NCBI GenBank assembly: GCA_000827495.1
Contig: KN817522.1
Span: forward strand, 682,001 to 746,000
DNA length: 64,000 bases
Direction: 5' to 3'
Origin: Hypholoma sublateritium FD-334 SS-4
Lineage: Eukaryota > Basidiomycota > Agaricomycetes > Agaricales > Strophariaceae
Numbering within the stretch: the first letter of the stretch is position 1; each line of letters starts with the position of its first letter. The position numbers were made by a program, and so were the translations under genes. Shown here piece by piece: positions 35,152-47,810 of this stretch. The notes under the pieces were generated by a model. That model worked only from the letters and a program-made list of their open reading frames with translations, was not told where the DNA came from and did no database searches.

Positions 35152-35771
35152 AAGTAATGTCGCCGTATGGGCACTCGATCGCGTTTTGAAAAAGCCGCAA
35201 AGGTCACGGTAGAGTAGAGCTTGAATCAAGCGGATCGGGCGGCGGCGACGCTCCGTCAAAATTCGTCGGCCCGCGTATCCGACCATGAGGAGCAGGCTCA
35301 AACTGGGCTAGCGCCTTGAGGTACGACAAATTTTCGCCCGCTTTCCTCACCTTTCCCTACCTTTCCCCGCCTGAAGAAGCACAAACTTGTTGGGAAATGA
35401 TGTCAAGATGTCCGCACGCCTATCAATGATCATCTACGGGTTTGCGTTCAGTGAAATGGTCTTCGTTGTTCTCATCATTGACGAAACGAAACCGGAACGC
35501 GCGTATCCGTAGAGCCCTTACGACGTAGGGCATACTCGCGCAACCGCAGTAGCTCGCAGCAACCCGCAGCGCTACCGCCTCATCGCTACATCTGTATGTG
35601 ACGTTTGCTCGGCAGGATCGGCTGGCATGAAAGCCAAAACATCAAAGCATTGCACTGGTTTCACGCATATTTAAAGCTAGGATGAATCTTTGTAGGAACC
35701 GCATCGCTCCTGCCTACCTTTTTATCGTCGCATCAAACACACTTTGAGTATAGCCTCTCGAGTCTCTTGAG
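35152..35771. promoter_or_regulatory. Divergent promoter region, ADE1 / FAD hydroxylase
   Basis: 620 bp between two start codons pointing away from each other. It holds a TATTTAAA at 35668-35675, about 97 bp before the hydroxylase ATG, which is a plausible TATA box. Yeast-type Bas1 sites (TGACTC) were not found. Confidence 0.4.
35668..35675 (+). promoter_or_regulatory. Possible TATA box (TATTTAAA)
   Basis: Lies 97 bp upstream of the FAD hydroxylase ATG in the expected position range for a fungal promoter. Single AT-rich match only. Confidence 0.3.
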
Positions 35772-37954
35772 ATGGACGAAGTCGCCAAGATTTTAATCGT
35801 GAGTACCTGCTTCACTTTTAATGACCACCTTAGAATCCAACACGTACTCACCAAACCACCTTTTAAATGTATCTAGAGCGGTGCGGGCCCGTCTGGCCTT
35901 GTTCTCGCATTATCGCTGCGGAAAAACGGAATTCCAGTACGAATAATCGACAAAGAATTTGGACCAAGGATCGGCGAGCGCGGGGCTGGTGTATCTGTAA
36001 GATGATCATGTTTATTGCTGGCCTTTCAGTTGTATAGTTTCGCTGACAATATTGTATCCATCACAGCCAAGGTCACTTGAACTTCACAAAATACTTGGAA
36101 CCTTTTCCGAGGTATATGGTGACGGAAAGCCGATACCCTTGAGGAGAGAATACGACCCCCTCGATGGTCATAAACCCGTCAAAACTTTCCCAATGCTGCC
36201 AAGCTCTGATAGTTCAGCTGGAGTACCTCATGTACGGAGTCTATTCCTTCGATTGCGTGGAACTATCTCTTACGTTTCACCATTCAGCCCAATTTTGTAC
36301 TTCTGGGCCAAAATCATCACGAACGAATTCTTCGTTCGCACCTCAAGGAGCTTGGAACCACAGTAGAGTTTGGAGCGGAGCTCCGTAACTTTACGCAGTC
36401 GTCAGGGAAAGTTCACGTCGAAATTGTTCATCACATTGCAGATGGAAAAGAAGAAATCGAACAGACAGCTGTAGCGTGGTTGGTGGGTACGGATGGAGCC
36501 CATAGTGTTGTTCGCAAATCGCTAGGACTTGATTTCATGGGTGAAACACTCGAAGACATCGAAACAGTCATCGGCGATTTCAGGATTAGCGGTAGTTCTC
36601 GAGAGGTTATAAGCTTTGTTCATCTTCTCACAAATGGAGATCTAATCATCCTCTTAGTACTGGGAACATTGGGGAGATAGGAAATCAAGCGTGTGCGATC
36701 CTCTTTTTATACTCTACAATATCGGATCATCTGATACAATTACTACAGCACTTACCTCCGTCCCTCAGCCCAAGAGTCCGATGTTTCCACCTTCTTGATA
36801 GCTGGCAAGATAAACCGAGAAATAACATCCGACCCACAAACAATCATTCAAGCATTTTACAACATATCCGGACGGCGCGATATTGTCATAAAAGACGTTA
36901 TATGGTCTTCAAGATATCGGTGAGTTGTTTGTTTGTTTCGTCTTGTCCCTGCGTCCTTATCGCCTCATGGTCATAGGGCAAACATCCGTATGGTCAAGCA
37001 AGTCAGAGTTGGTAGAGTGTTTATAGCTGGAGGTTAGTTACCGCTATTTACCAGCTTGTGTGCAGTTTTAACTAACATATCCTGCAAAGATGCGGCTCAT
37101 TGTCACAGCCCAATGGGCGGCCAGGTCAACTCTACTCGCGTTTGTGCAATATGTACCAAATAACTTATAAGTTGATAGGGTCTGAATTCAAGCATCCAAG
37201 ACTCGGTAAGGCACCACTCAGAACATATCTTATACATTTACTCAGTGATTTTATTTCACAGTTCAATCTATCCTGGAAGTTGGCATTAGTTGAAAAGGGT
37301 TATGCTCAAGAATCCCTGCTCGATACATACGCCGAGGAGCGCCTACCCGTCATAGCGGAGATGCTAAACAAAACCACTGAATTATTGACTGACCGATTCG
37401 GTGAAGCTGCCCCTCAACCCTCACGAACTGAGAAGATTAGAGCAGACATGACGCAGCTGGGCGTCAATTACCGGGGAAGCTCCATCATATTGCGGGAGGG
37501 TGCGGAAAGTGGATCAATACAAAACATAGGGTACAGCAAGGAAAGCGTTGACGCTGCGCTCCCGGGTGATAGGGCACCTGAAGCACCCGGCTTGATTGAC
37601 GTCGCCGACACCCCGGCACTCACCGTATATGGCCTTTTGTCACCTCGCCGACATTCGGTGCTCATTTTCTCCGACGGCTTCTCCGACAAGGACCTGGATG
37701 CTATCTCGGATCTCCTGCATCAGCAGTCCAAGGACACAGTATACGGAATTCTTATTCAAAGTCTGCAGACCCCGCGGGTAGGGCATAACGACAAGTTCGA
37801 CAGAGTACTCAGTGACAATGCGGGGCACGCATACGCGACATATAGAGTGACTGGGCCTTGTATTGTTGTTGTGCGTCCAGATGGTGTTATTGGGGCACGC
37901 GTGGCTGAGCCCTCTGGCGTCGTTCAATACTTCAAAGGTGTATTCAATGTTTAA
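35772..37954 (+). CDS. FAD-dependent aromatic monooxygenase (phenol hydroxylase/PheA-TfdB type)
   Basis: Single-component flavin hydroxylase using NAD(P)H and oxygen on an aromatic or polyketide-like substrate. Seen: N-terminal dinucleotide fold ILISGAGPSGLVLALSL, formed across the first intron (GTGAGT...TCTAG); RIIDKEFG; a middle segment with GTDGAHSVVRKSLGL (the DG motif); the FAD-ribityl motif GRVFIAGDAAHCHSPMGGQG, followed by a small exon LNSSIQDS and SFNLSWKLALVEKG. The C-terminal part has DTPALTVYGLL and ends VVRPDGVIGARVAEP, the thioredoxin-like domain of the phenol hydroxylase family. At least eight introns were resolved, one with a GTTATA donor. The frame is open throughout, with stop TAA at 37954. 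About 550 residues. The substrate cannot be told from sequence. Confidence 0.85.
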
Positions 37955-39312
37955 TAAGCAGTGTTGTGCGAGCGAGGACTTGCGTCACGGTATCGTGACT
38001 ATCTAGTTGGAACTTGGCATTTATTCAGTTGGAATAAAGGGGACTAAATAAATGAACATTACTTAGCCACTTCTTTACACAGTCACCTTCTCATTATCTA
38101 GCGCAAAAATATATGAACGACAGCAGCTGACCGGCGATTCCGCCTTCAACTGACAACAACGTTTAGACACTAATACTTAGACTTCGAATAGACTTCAGTT
38201 TGACTTGAGTAGTCGTTTGGTTTATTTACCCACGCCAAGCCCTCGCGTAGTGGCCAATGCCAAAGCCACCTTGTCTTCACCACGACTGTTCAGCTACATC
38301 AATATCTTCTAACAAGAATGAGCCGCAACTCCGTTTCCACACCTAGACATTTACTCAGCTCAATCGCATCGTCATATGTAGCAGACTTGACGCAGCGATT
38401 ATACTTATTGGCGCGTGTGCCTACGCACCGCTGAGGTACTTAGGCTCCCGCACTACACTGGGCCGGGAACACAGATAGAAAATCCTCGACTACTTGTTTT
38501 TCCAACATTTGAAGCCTACAAACTGCGTGTCGCTAACTCACGGCATAGCAACAGGCATGCATATTCTCGTCTTGGCTACACCAATTCATCCTTGGAATTC
38601 TCGTCCTGCTTGGCCTTAGCGGAAAAGATAACCCAAGCCGTATTGGAACATCTACATGCCAGAAGAAAACCGCAACTCGAACACCACAGTTTTGTGCTGC
38701 AACGTTTGCCTCTAATTGAATAAAATCATTCTCGTCATGGGAACTCTGCATTAGATCCACCGGAATACCCCCCCCCCCCAAAAAAAAAAAAAAAACTGCC
38801 ACATACTTGTATCTGATGTGCCCTGTTAAATATACCATGCTTCAACAAGTCTTGCGTGTTTGATTGCTTGGACTCTCTTGGACGTCATTCCCCATTTTTC
38901 TATCAATCAATTCTCGAGGAATATGCGCGACATACTTACCGTCCTTGGCATGTGAGATTCAGGGTTCTTATCGACAATTCAAGACCGTTCATGAATTGTT
39001 CATCATTATATCTTCAGCATGTCACTCCCGCTGCCACGCGAATTCCTTTATCGGGTTTGCTAGCAGCCTATGCCATTCCCTACATACGCTATATCGGTGC
39101 CGACCTCATGCTTCATTCACTGGGCAATAGCACAATCCCGCCATCATGATGTGTTCATCGTCCAACCTAATGACACCACCTCAGTTCAACTGCCTTCCAA
39201 CAATTTGCCATTGTCGAAGAGATTTTACTATAAGCGTCAATTTAAGCGAGCAGCTTTACTTTCCGACCCTTTCTCCATCACCAAGGATTACTGTCCTGCA
39301 CTCCCCCAGGCC
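37955..39312. other. Intergenic, about 1.36 kb
   Basis: No convincing gene; the open frames at 38415-38723 and 38856-39149 have no motif. Contains a homopolymer tract at 38768-38795 and, about 82 bp before the next gene, ACTATAAG (39227-39234), a possible TATA element. Confidence 0.45.
38768..38795 (+). repeat. Homopolymer tract C12 A16
   Basis: Twelve C followed by sixteen A, read directly. Lengths of such runs are prone to sequencing error. No coding role. Confidence 0.9.
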
Positions 39313-41032
39313 ATGAAGATCATAAGTGTATATGTTCTTGCTTTGGTGGGCGTAGCCACTACTCAGAACAGTGATCTCGTTCGAATTGGTAACAACAGAG
39401 GTGGAGGCCACGGAATAGACTCTCATACTCACAGGAAACCATTCATCGTTCCTTCAACGTTCATCCACGCAGTGGAAGCCCGCAATCTCCTGAACCACGC
39501 TAACCAATTCGTCAAGTTCTCCGAGCTGAGTAATGGCACACGCGCCTTTGGATCGAAAGGACACAACGCCACCGTGCAATATATTAAAGGACTTCTCGAC
39601 AAGACGAACGCATACACCACCGAATACCAAACCTTCCCATACCTCTATTCCGAAGGCAACGCTGCCTTTTCAGCTAACGGTACCGACTACACCACCGCGT
39701 GGTTCACCTACGGTCCTGCTGGAGATGTAACGGCCCCTCTTCAAATTGTGGCTGGTGTCGGCTGCGAGCTGGTATGCCAATTCTCGTGGCATCGGCAGGC
39801 TACTTTTGAGGATAATTGACAAATTTTGAAGGATGACTACCCACCAGAAGTTTCGGGGAAGATTGCTCTGATCTTACGCGGAACATGTGCATTTGGGATC
39901 AAGACAGCCCTCGCCGGTGCGGCAGGTGCTGCTGGTGTAATTATCTATAACAACGCCGAAGGTTCTATTGGGAGCGGGACGCTCGGCGAAGTGTCGCGCC
40001 CAGAATTAGGGCCATATGTACCTGTCGGCTCCCTGTCTGGCACGGATGGGGCTTCTCTAGCTGGCGTTATTACTTCTGGCACGCAGGTTATTGGAAAGCT
40101 ACACGTCAACGCAATAACTGACACTCGGTATTCGAGCAACGTCATCGCCACGACGAAAGCAGGCGACAAAACCAACCTCGTCGTAGCAGGAGGACACACA
40201 GATTCCGTGGCAGCCGGGCCCATATGTAACGTCTTTCCAAACGTGTCCGCCGACTCATGTGCATACGTCTAGGGCATCAATGATGATGGCTCTGGCACCA
40301 TGGGTCTTCTCGAAGTCGCCCTCCTCCTTGCCGAGTACAATGTAACCAGCGCCGTCCGCTTTGCTTTCTGGACGGCAGAGGAATTTGGCCTTGTTGGCTC
40401 GACCCACTACGTCGCTTCGCTCGGAGACACGGAACGGCAAAACATCGCCCTATATCTCAACTTCGACATGATCGCGTCGCCCAACGCCGGTTACTATATT
40501 CTCGACGGCGACGGCAGTGCTTTCAACAGCAGTGGGCCGGCTGGAAGTGATCACATCGAGTGGACGTTCGAAAATTTCTTCTACGCACACAAACTCGTCA
40601 GTGCGCCTTCTGCGTTTACGGGCCGCAGCGACTATGGTCCCTTCTTGACTGTCGGCATCCCTTCTGGTGGGCTTTTCACGGGGTCAGACGGGATTATGAC
40701 TGCAGAGCAAGCCCAGTGGTGCGTAGCTTCTCCGAGTACATAGTGCCGCTTCTACAATCTGATCGTGGTTGTGCCACAGGTGGTCCGGGGGTGTTGCTGG
40801 ACGTGCTTTCGATCCTTGCCATCATCAGGCGTGCGACGGTATCAGCAATCTCAACGTCCCATATTGGGTTTGGAACACTAAAGCTGCCGCGCACACCATC
40901 GCCAGCTATGCGTTGTCTCTTGTCGGCATACCGAGGGGCCCACGCGTTGCTGTCAGGGAATTTGCCTTGACGAAGCTGTCTCATGATGAGCGCCGTCACC
41001 ACACTTGCGGGGAAGAGATTTTTGAACTCTAA
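39313..41032 (+). CDS. Secreted M28-family aminopeptidase with PA domain (leucine aminopeptidase/aminopeptidase Y type)
   Basis: Zinc exopeptidase acting outside the cell or in the vacuole. Seen: signal peptide MKIISVYVLALVGVATTQN; propeptide; inserted PA domain (YPPEVSGKIALILRGTCAFG); M28 zinc ligands GGHTDSV, GINDDGSG, WTAEEFGL (catalytic Glu plus ligand), LNFDMI and the late His in DPCHHQACD; several NxS/T sites. Introns: one near 39771-39831, one at 40222..40272, and one near 40721-40789 (GTGCGT...CACAG). The second has an AT rather than GT donor (ATATGT...TCTAG, 51 nt). If it is not removed, its last codon TAG ends the protein before GINDDGSG. About 495 residues if spliced, the usual family size. 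Confidence 0.85.
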
Positions 41033-41242
41033 GGACATGTCCACATTACCAATTCATGGAAATCCAATCAGTTTCCACCTTGCGCAGCGATTTAAGAAAG
41101 AGAGTAGCCATAATGTTGCTATTAATCTTGTATATAGGCAGTTAATAAATTATACACCGGACATGATACATACATATGTATATATGCAATCCTCCGTTTT
41201 GGTATAGCGAATGGACGTGGATATCTAAAGGTTGTTTTGGTT

Positions 41243-44046
41243 TCATGGTCTTTCTAGCGGAATTTCATGCTCGACGACAACAGGAGAGTCGATCGACCTG
41301 CGTTCGTGGCCTGTCGGTTCGTCGCGATAACTCGGTGATAGTCCAGCGGAGGGTTCGTCGTCGTCTAGGAAGCTTGAATGGAATCCCAGTCCCCTGGCAC
41401 TGGGTGGATTGACGTTCGCGCTGCGCTGTGCAGGCAGGTCGTCCGTAGAGGGCTCGCCGAAGGAGTCATACAGTGCCCTGGTTGTGCGAGGCCCACCACT
41501 TCCGGCAATGATGCGTTCCTGCCCAATAGCGTCCATATGGATATCATCAGCCGCCAGAGACGTGTAGTTCGCCATTTTCTGGCGCGCTTGGCGGCGTCTC
41601 CAAACGAAAACAGCGCCTACCACCATCATTGTCACGATTGCGCCGATACCAGCGAACAAGAGCTTCTGGCCCGTGACGAGACTTGTCATGTGGTCAAGCC
41701 AGCCACTTCCTGAGTCCACATCGTCTTCTTGGGAGCCAGGTTTGCCTGTAGCAGATGGGAATGCGGGGTTCGAGTTTTCGCCCGTTGCATGGCCATGATC
41801 CGCTGGAAGGTCGTCCGTGGGTTTTGCGTGTTGTGTTGTTGACTGCACGTCGGGGTCATTAATAACAGGACGCGGGGGGCTCTGGCTCGGTGGGAGAGCA
41901 TTGTCTATGACAGGCTCGACAAATTTCGTTGCCTTCTGCGGGTCAATAGCGCTGCCCCAGAGAGCCATGGTCCACCCTAAGAATGTACCGTTGTGCTCGT
42001 CGCTGTTTTGGTCAAAGACTTTGACAGTCCAGTCACCGATAGGATTTTCACCCCTTGACGTGAAATCAGACATAATAAGTATATGGTGAAAAAAGAACCA
42101 CGTACCAATGCTTCAAAGTCATAAATCTCCAACCAGGGAATCCGGTATCCGCCTCGTCGAATTCGCGTGTGCCGGCTAGCACACTCCTAATGCCGTTTGG
42201 ACTGAAGAGCTCAACTTGAACGTCTCCGCGCTTGGTGTGACTAATCCAGACCCGAACTTCAACGTGTTCCAGCGCTTCCAGGTTGTTCTCGGTCAGCATT
42301 TCCTTCGTGATCGTCATTTTGGCTTTGTTACCCCCTGGCGCAATGGCCTCGCCGCCCTCATATTTGTATTTTTTGTGTCCCAAATCAAACATTTTACCGT
42401 TGTTGAACTGGACCGTTTTCGTGTGTATCCAAGCTTGGGGCTTGACGAGTGACCATTCTTGTGCTGCTTTGACGTATGCCCATGCATCGAGAGCGCCGAA
42501 GCCATATTTATAGCTGTACAATTGACCACTGGCCATTTTCTCCCAATCAGGGTCGGATGGATTGACAATGCGTGCGGTTTTGATACAGAGGTGTTGGATA
42601 TCGCGCCAGGTGAGATCAGGACTACAGAAAATATTCGGTGAGTTTTAAGCAGAATAAAAGACGTAAATATTGGTATGCACCGAGCCTCCAATGCGAGCGC
42701 AAAAACACCGACAGCATTCGGGGCAGCCGCAGAAGTTCCGCCGTGAGTTTTGGAGCACTCGCTCTTGCCTCTGTCGGTTGTAACCTAGACGAATGTGAGT
42801 ACTAGCGAAGATAAGTCCGGCTTTCAAACGCACGATATGGTTCCCGCTTCCTGAGCTATATGCTGAGATCATGTTCGCGGCGCACGCTTCAGAATAACTT
42901 GGATGGAGCCCTTTATAGTCGACGGATGATACCGTGACTGAATAAATGCTGTTGGTGTACCCGTCGAAATTGCATTGATCATCTTGCCTGCCGCCATTAC
43001 CGCTGGCGAATACGAATATCGAACCCTTGCCATCGCGGCCTTCATTAATACCATTCACTACTGCCTTCCTGATAAGATAGCTCGGGCCTTCCATTGTCTG
43101 GCCGTTGTCGCGCGGTCCCCAGCTGCAGCTGTATATACCAACTTCTTTGAAGCCGTAATTTAGTGCATGGGCTTCGTCAACGGTAGAGATTGGGCCTCCA
43201 AGTATGCGCACTCCTGCTGCCATTGCGTCGAACGCAATCCCAACACCACATGCTTCATTTTTTCTGGCAGCGACTTGACCTGCACAGCGCGTTCCATGGT
43301 GATCGCGGATACCAGTGGGACGGGGCAATGCTACATGGGCGTTGAAGTCGTATGAATTCTTGGCATCCTGTATACCCATTCTGTTAGTTCCATGAGCGGA
43401 GATTAAGCAAAGTACCACGCACGAATGCATCTTTGAGATCGTCACTCTCAAAGTCAAGGCCGTCGTCTAGGAAGGAGGTCAGGACTCCCTTCCCCGTAAG
43501 GCCCATATCCCACACAGGCGTAGCGTTCATCATGTGTTCCGGGAATTCCCCATTAACGAGATGCCATTGCTCAGTGAACAGAGGATCCTTCAGGCCTAAC
43601 CGGTTCGCAACTGCAGAGGGCGTAGCAGGCGGCCGCACTGACGGCGGCGCGCGCTTGACGAGTTCCCGCGGTACTTGGCGCTCCAGAAATACAACGGACG
43701 ACACGATCTGTCTGGCAGAAAGGACATCCTCTGACCGCGATGACAAATGTGAGCTGGCCCTGGCCTGTAGATCCTCGAAGGCGGCAATAACAGGATCGGA
43801 CTCCCCGTCGCGAGGCTCTAGCAGGGGTTTTGGCGTCCGCAGAAGCCAAGTACCCCGCAGCTCGCCCGCCTGCTCGACGACTTCTGCGCCTAGACTGCTT
43901 GCAACCTCTTCCAGCGGCGTCCCGTTGTCACCGGTATGCTCTAGGACATAGTAATTATGACTAGAGTAGTATCGTTTTGCGGGCGTGGACGTGACATGAG
44001 TTGTGGAGATGGCTATTGAAGCCAAAAGGGTCCAGGGGAGCTTCAT
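41243..44046 (-). CDS. KEX2: Kexin-type proprotein convertase, copy 1
   Basis: Golgi subtilisin-like protease cutting precursors after Lys-Arg or Arg-Arg. Seen: signal peptide MKLPWTLLASIAISTTHVTS; prodomain ending at a dibasic LVKR|APP (Lys-Arg codons 43651-43656), the expected autocleavage site; catalytic Asp in SFLDDGLDFE; His in DHHGTRCAGQ; oxyanion Asn in FASGNGG; Ser in THGGTSAAAPNA, assembled across an intron near 42790; P domain (VEVRVWISHTKRGDVQVEL, ENPIGDWTVKVFD); Pro/Ser stalk; one membrane helix (LLFAGIGAIVTMMVVGAVFV) followed by a basic stop-transfer and a cytosolic tail with tyrosine and acidic clusters. All catalytic residues are present. About 840 residues. It is followed 431 bp upstream by a second copy in the same orientation. 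Confidence 0.93.
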
Positions 44047-44476
44047 CTTAACCTGCAGATGGTAGTAGAAAAGGACGGAGGGTCTCCTCGGTCATTACAT
44101 ACGCGGTATTCATTGGTGGCATAGCCACTCGCATTATAGAATCCGTAACAGAGCTTGAAACAGCAAAATCAAAGATGGACGTCTGCATCACAGCGGCGGC
44201 ACCCCCGGCTGCGCATTGCTCAGCGTCGCTCAGCCCCATCAATTCCAACTCCCGAACTCCTCTGGAAAATATTCAGAACGTCGAGCTGGTCTCTACATGG
44301 TGATATAGTGACTACGTGAAATAGTTCAATTTCTCCCACAGCGACGGCGCCCGAATTATTATTGCCGCAAATTTGGCAAACACGGACGGCAATCCCAATT
44401 CCAAATGTGAGTCTTGAAGATCGAGGTTTGAGCTAACAATCCATATATTATGGCAAAGCAAAAACCGGATCTCTAC
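44047..44476. promoter_or_regulatory. Promoter region of kexin copy 1 / 3' flank of copy 2
   Basis: 430 bp between the two tandem kexin genes. No element could be named. Confidence 0.35.
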
Positions 44477-47284
44477 TTATTTAATCAGAAACCATGGCGA
44501 GTTTTCATCCACCTGTTCCACGCTCCGATTCACACTATACGAAGCTTCCGCCAAAGGATGCGGCGGGCGATCCCCAGGCCCCGGTCGGAATGTTGGCGGC
44601 GACAGCTCATCGTCATCAACAAGGAATTGGGAATAGAACCGCTCTTTGCGCGTTCCGGAGGATTCGATGAGAGGGTGCTCCCCCAGGCTGTCTAACGACA
44701 GACGGTGTAGCTCAGGCGTGCTCCTTCCGATCCTAGGACCATATTTAGCTGGACTGTCCACCACAGCGTTCATGTGAATATCGTCAGCAGTGGCCAGAGA
44801 AGTGTACTCGTTGAGCCTGGTGCGCGCCACGCGCCGCCGCCACAGATACAGCCCGAAAGCGGTCATTAGCCCCAGGAAAGCGCCGATTGACATGAAGTAC
44901 CATTTTTGGGACGTCATCATCATCGAGGAATCGCCATCTTCTGTACCGGGGGGCGGTGGCTGTTTATCGGCCCCAGAACCAGGTGCATTTTCCTGCGTCG
45001 GTGGGAGATGACTCGGTGGAAGATTGTCTGTCGGTTTGGCATACTGTGTGCTCGATGTTGAGGCAGGGTCATCAACAACAGGGCGATGAGGAGCTGGCGA
45101 TGGAGGAAGGATATCGGTCACGACGGGTTCCACATACTTGCTCGCCTTCAAGGGGTCTATGCTGCTGCCCCATAATACCATGTTCCATCCCAAGACCTTT
45201 CCGCCTTCACGGTCATCATTCTGATCGAAAACTCTGAGAGCCCAATCTCCTACAGGATTCTCGCCCCTTAATTGCACTACGAATCAGAATATTTTCCTGT
45301 CCAATTGTTGAGTACTATCGTACCAATGTTTGACAGTCATAAACCTCCATCCGGGAAATCCTGTCCGTGCATCGTCGAGCCGGCGCCTACGAGCCAAAAC
45401 ACTTGTAATTCCGTTTGGGCTGACAAGCTCAACCTCCACATCTCCACGCCTGGAATGAGAAATCCACACCCGGATGTCGATGTGCTCTAAGTTCTCCAGA
45501 TTATTCGACTCCATCATCTCCTTCGTGATGGTCATGACGCTTTCGAAGCCATGCGACCCGATCCTTTCCCCGCCCTCATAAATATAGTTATCTTCGTCAC
45601 GGCCACTGTGCGTCTTTCCGCCCCGTATTTGAATCGTTTCAGTGTGTAACCACGCTTGAGGCTTGACCAACTCCCAAGTTTGCGCCGCTTTAACATACGC
45701 GTAGGCGTCTAACGCACCATACCCAAATTTGTTGCTGTAGAACCGACCTGTTGCCGTTCTTTCCCAGCTATTATCTTCAGGGCTTACTATGCGCGCCGTT
45801 TCTACACAGAGATGCTGGATGTCTCGCCACGTAAGTTCAGGTCTACGGCAATTGTCTCATCAGAGAGAATTGTTGATATTCGAACAGCAAGTCTTACCTC
45901 GCTTGCAAAGCTAGAGCAAATACACCGACAGCGTTAGGAGCAGCAGCCGATGTTCCACTATGGCCATGCGTGCATTTATTATTGTGTCTAATACCTCGGT
46001 CTGTCGTAGTCTTTGTCCCCGATAAATCATATGTACCAAAGCATAAACCAACACTCACTATGTGCTTCCCACTACCTGAAGTATATGCAACAACCATATT
46101 TGCAGTGCATTCTTCGGAATAAGAGGGGTGCAGTCCTTTGTAATCAACTGCAGAAACAGTGACAGAGTAGATGCTGTTGGTGTATCCGTCGAAATTGCAT
46201 TGATCTTGGAAGTCTCCGCCGTTCCCACTGGCGAATACAAATATGGAACCCTTTCCGTCGCGGCCTTCATTAATGCCATTGACCACAGCCTTTCTAACAA
46301 GATAGCCAGGTCCCTGCATCCGCTTACCATCATCCCGAGGCCCCCAACTACAACTGTACAGAGAAACTTGCTGGAAACCATAGTTGAGAGCAGAAGCTTC
46401 GTCGGCATAAGTGATCTTGCCACCGAGCATGCGAATTCCTGCAGCTTTGGCATCGTATGCGATTCCTACACCACAGACGTCGTTCCTCTGTGCGACCACC
46501 TGACCTGCGCATCTAGTCCCATGATCGTCGTCATCGGCCACAGGGCGGGGAAGAGCATGGTGTTCGTTGAAATCATAAGAGTTCTCGGCGTCCTAAAAAT
46601 AGGTCAGGTAATATTCCGCAGTGAGAAATCGCTTTGACTGACGAACGCGTCCTTGAGATCGTCGTGTTCGAAGTCGAGACCATCATCGAGAAACGAGGTG
46701 TGGACGCCTTTCCCGGTGATGCCCATGTCCCACACTGGGGTGGTGTTCATCATGTGCTCGGGGTAATCGTCGTTGACGAGGTGCCATTGTTCGGTGAATA
46801 ATGGGTCTTTCACGCCTAGACGTTTGGCGACTCCTAGTGCAGAGCTATATGGTAAGTTTCCAATTGGGGGAGGCGCTCGCTTCGCGAGACTACGAGGAGT
46901 TTGTCGTTCTAGGAATTTCACGGAAGACACAACCCGCCTCGCAAAGATCTCTTCGTCCGAGCGACTGCTCAGGAAAGAATTGGCCTTGGATTCTAGCATA
47001 TTGAATGCATGTATGACTGGATCGGTATTCGCGCTGATAGCGAGATTCCGTGCCTCAAGCTCTGCGTGTGGCACGCGCACAAGGAATACGTCGCGAAGTT
47101 CACCTGCTTGCCCCACTACTTCGACACCTAATGCATTGGCGATCTGGCCCAAAAACGTTTCAGTATCAGAATCTTGAGCATACTCAATCGCATAGTATGC
47201 GTGCGTGTCATAGAAACGTTTTTTCGGCGTCCGAGTAACCACTAGGCTAGCAGAAGAAATGAGAAAGGCCCAGGCGATTTTCAT
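44477..47284 (-). CDS. KEX2: Kexin-type proprotein convertase, copy 2
   Basis: Same architecture as the neighbour and clearly a paralogue. The first ATG is at 47284 (MKIAWAFLISSASLVV, signal peptide). Prodomain ends SLAKR|APP (Lys-Arg codons 46877-46882). Catalytic Asp in SFLDDGLDFE, His in DDDDHGTRCAGQ, Asn in FASGNGG, Ser in HGHSGTSAAAPNA. P domain (IDIRVWISHSRRGDVEVEL, ENPVGDWALRVFD), Pro-rich stalk, membrane helix (YFMSIGAFLGLMTAFGLYLW) and a cytosolic tail with NEYTSLATADDIHM, a motif shared almost exactly with copy 1. The tail end differs (ENSPWFLIK). Introns fall at matching places. The Ser region and stalk differ most. Both copies keep full catalytic sets, so recent decay is not seen. 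Confidence 0.93.
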
Positions 47285-47627
47285 GCTGGCCAATGGACTG
47301 AAAAGAGAGGAACGGGGAAGCGCAGTCGATACATGCGAATGATATGTCGACGGGGCGCCATGTATAGACCTAGAATGGATCCGTGAGTATCACTGGGCGG
47401 TCAGTAATAATATCATCGCTGTTCACTGACGCTGTGGAAACACGCCAAGGCCAAAATGGTGGCACTCCGACGTAGAATTCCCACGCAGTGTACTTGGTAG
47501 CACCGGCAACGTGAGTGCCTGTTTTCCTTCAACGTTGCAACACTAAGTACCACCGATGATTAAGCTTTGCTCAAAGTTCTCAACTAACATCTACAGTTCT
47601 ATTAGCGCTGCGTGTAAAGCCGGCGAA

Positions 47628-47810
47628 GACCTAGGTATCAGCAAAAGCTCGCAAAAATACTTAGTCAATCTATTTGCAATCTATGTTCGACGCCGTTTGG
47701 ACTTGGTTTGGACGCCGTTTCGAAGTAACTGCTGCTAAAGGCTATCTCGACTCTAACCGAAGCCATACGTAACCTCGATTATGCAATTATCTCGCACTCT
47801 GTTCAGCCTA
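47628..47810 (+). repeat. Direct tandem repeat, unit 1 (183 bp)
   Basis: Begins GACCTAGGTATCAGCAAAAG and ends CTGTTCAGCCTA. It is followed immediately by a near-identical second unit. Unit 1 carries 11 extra bases (ACTTGGTTTGG) relative to unit 2. Confidence 0.9.

Noticed and set aside
38415..39149. Open frames between the FAD hydroxylase and the aminopeptidase
   Set aside because: Mutually overlapping, without motifs, and interrupted by a homopolymer tract.
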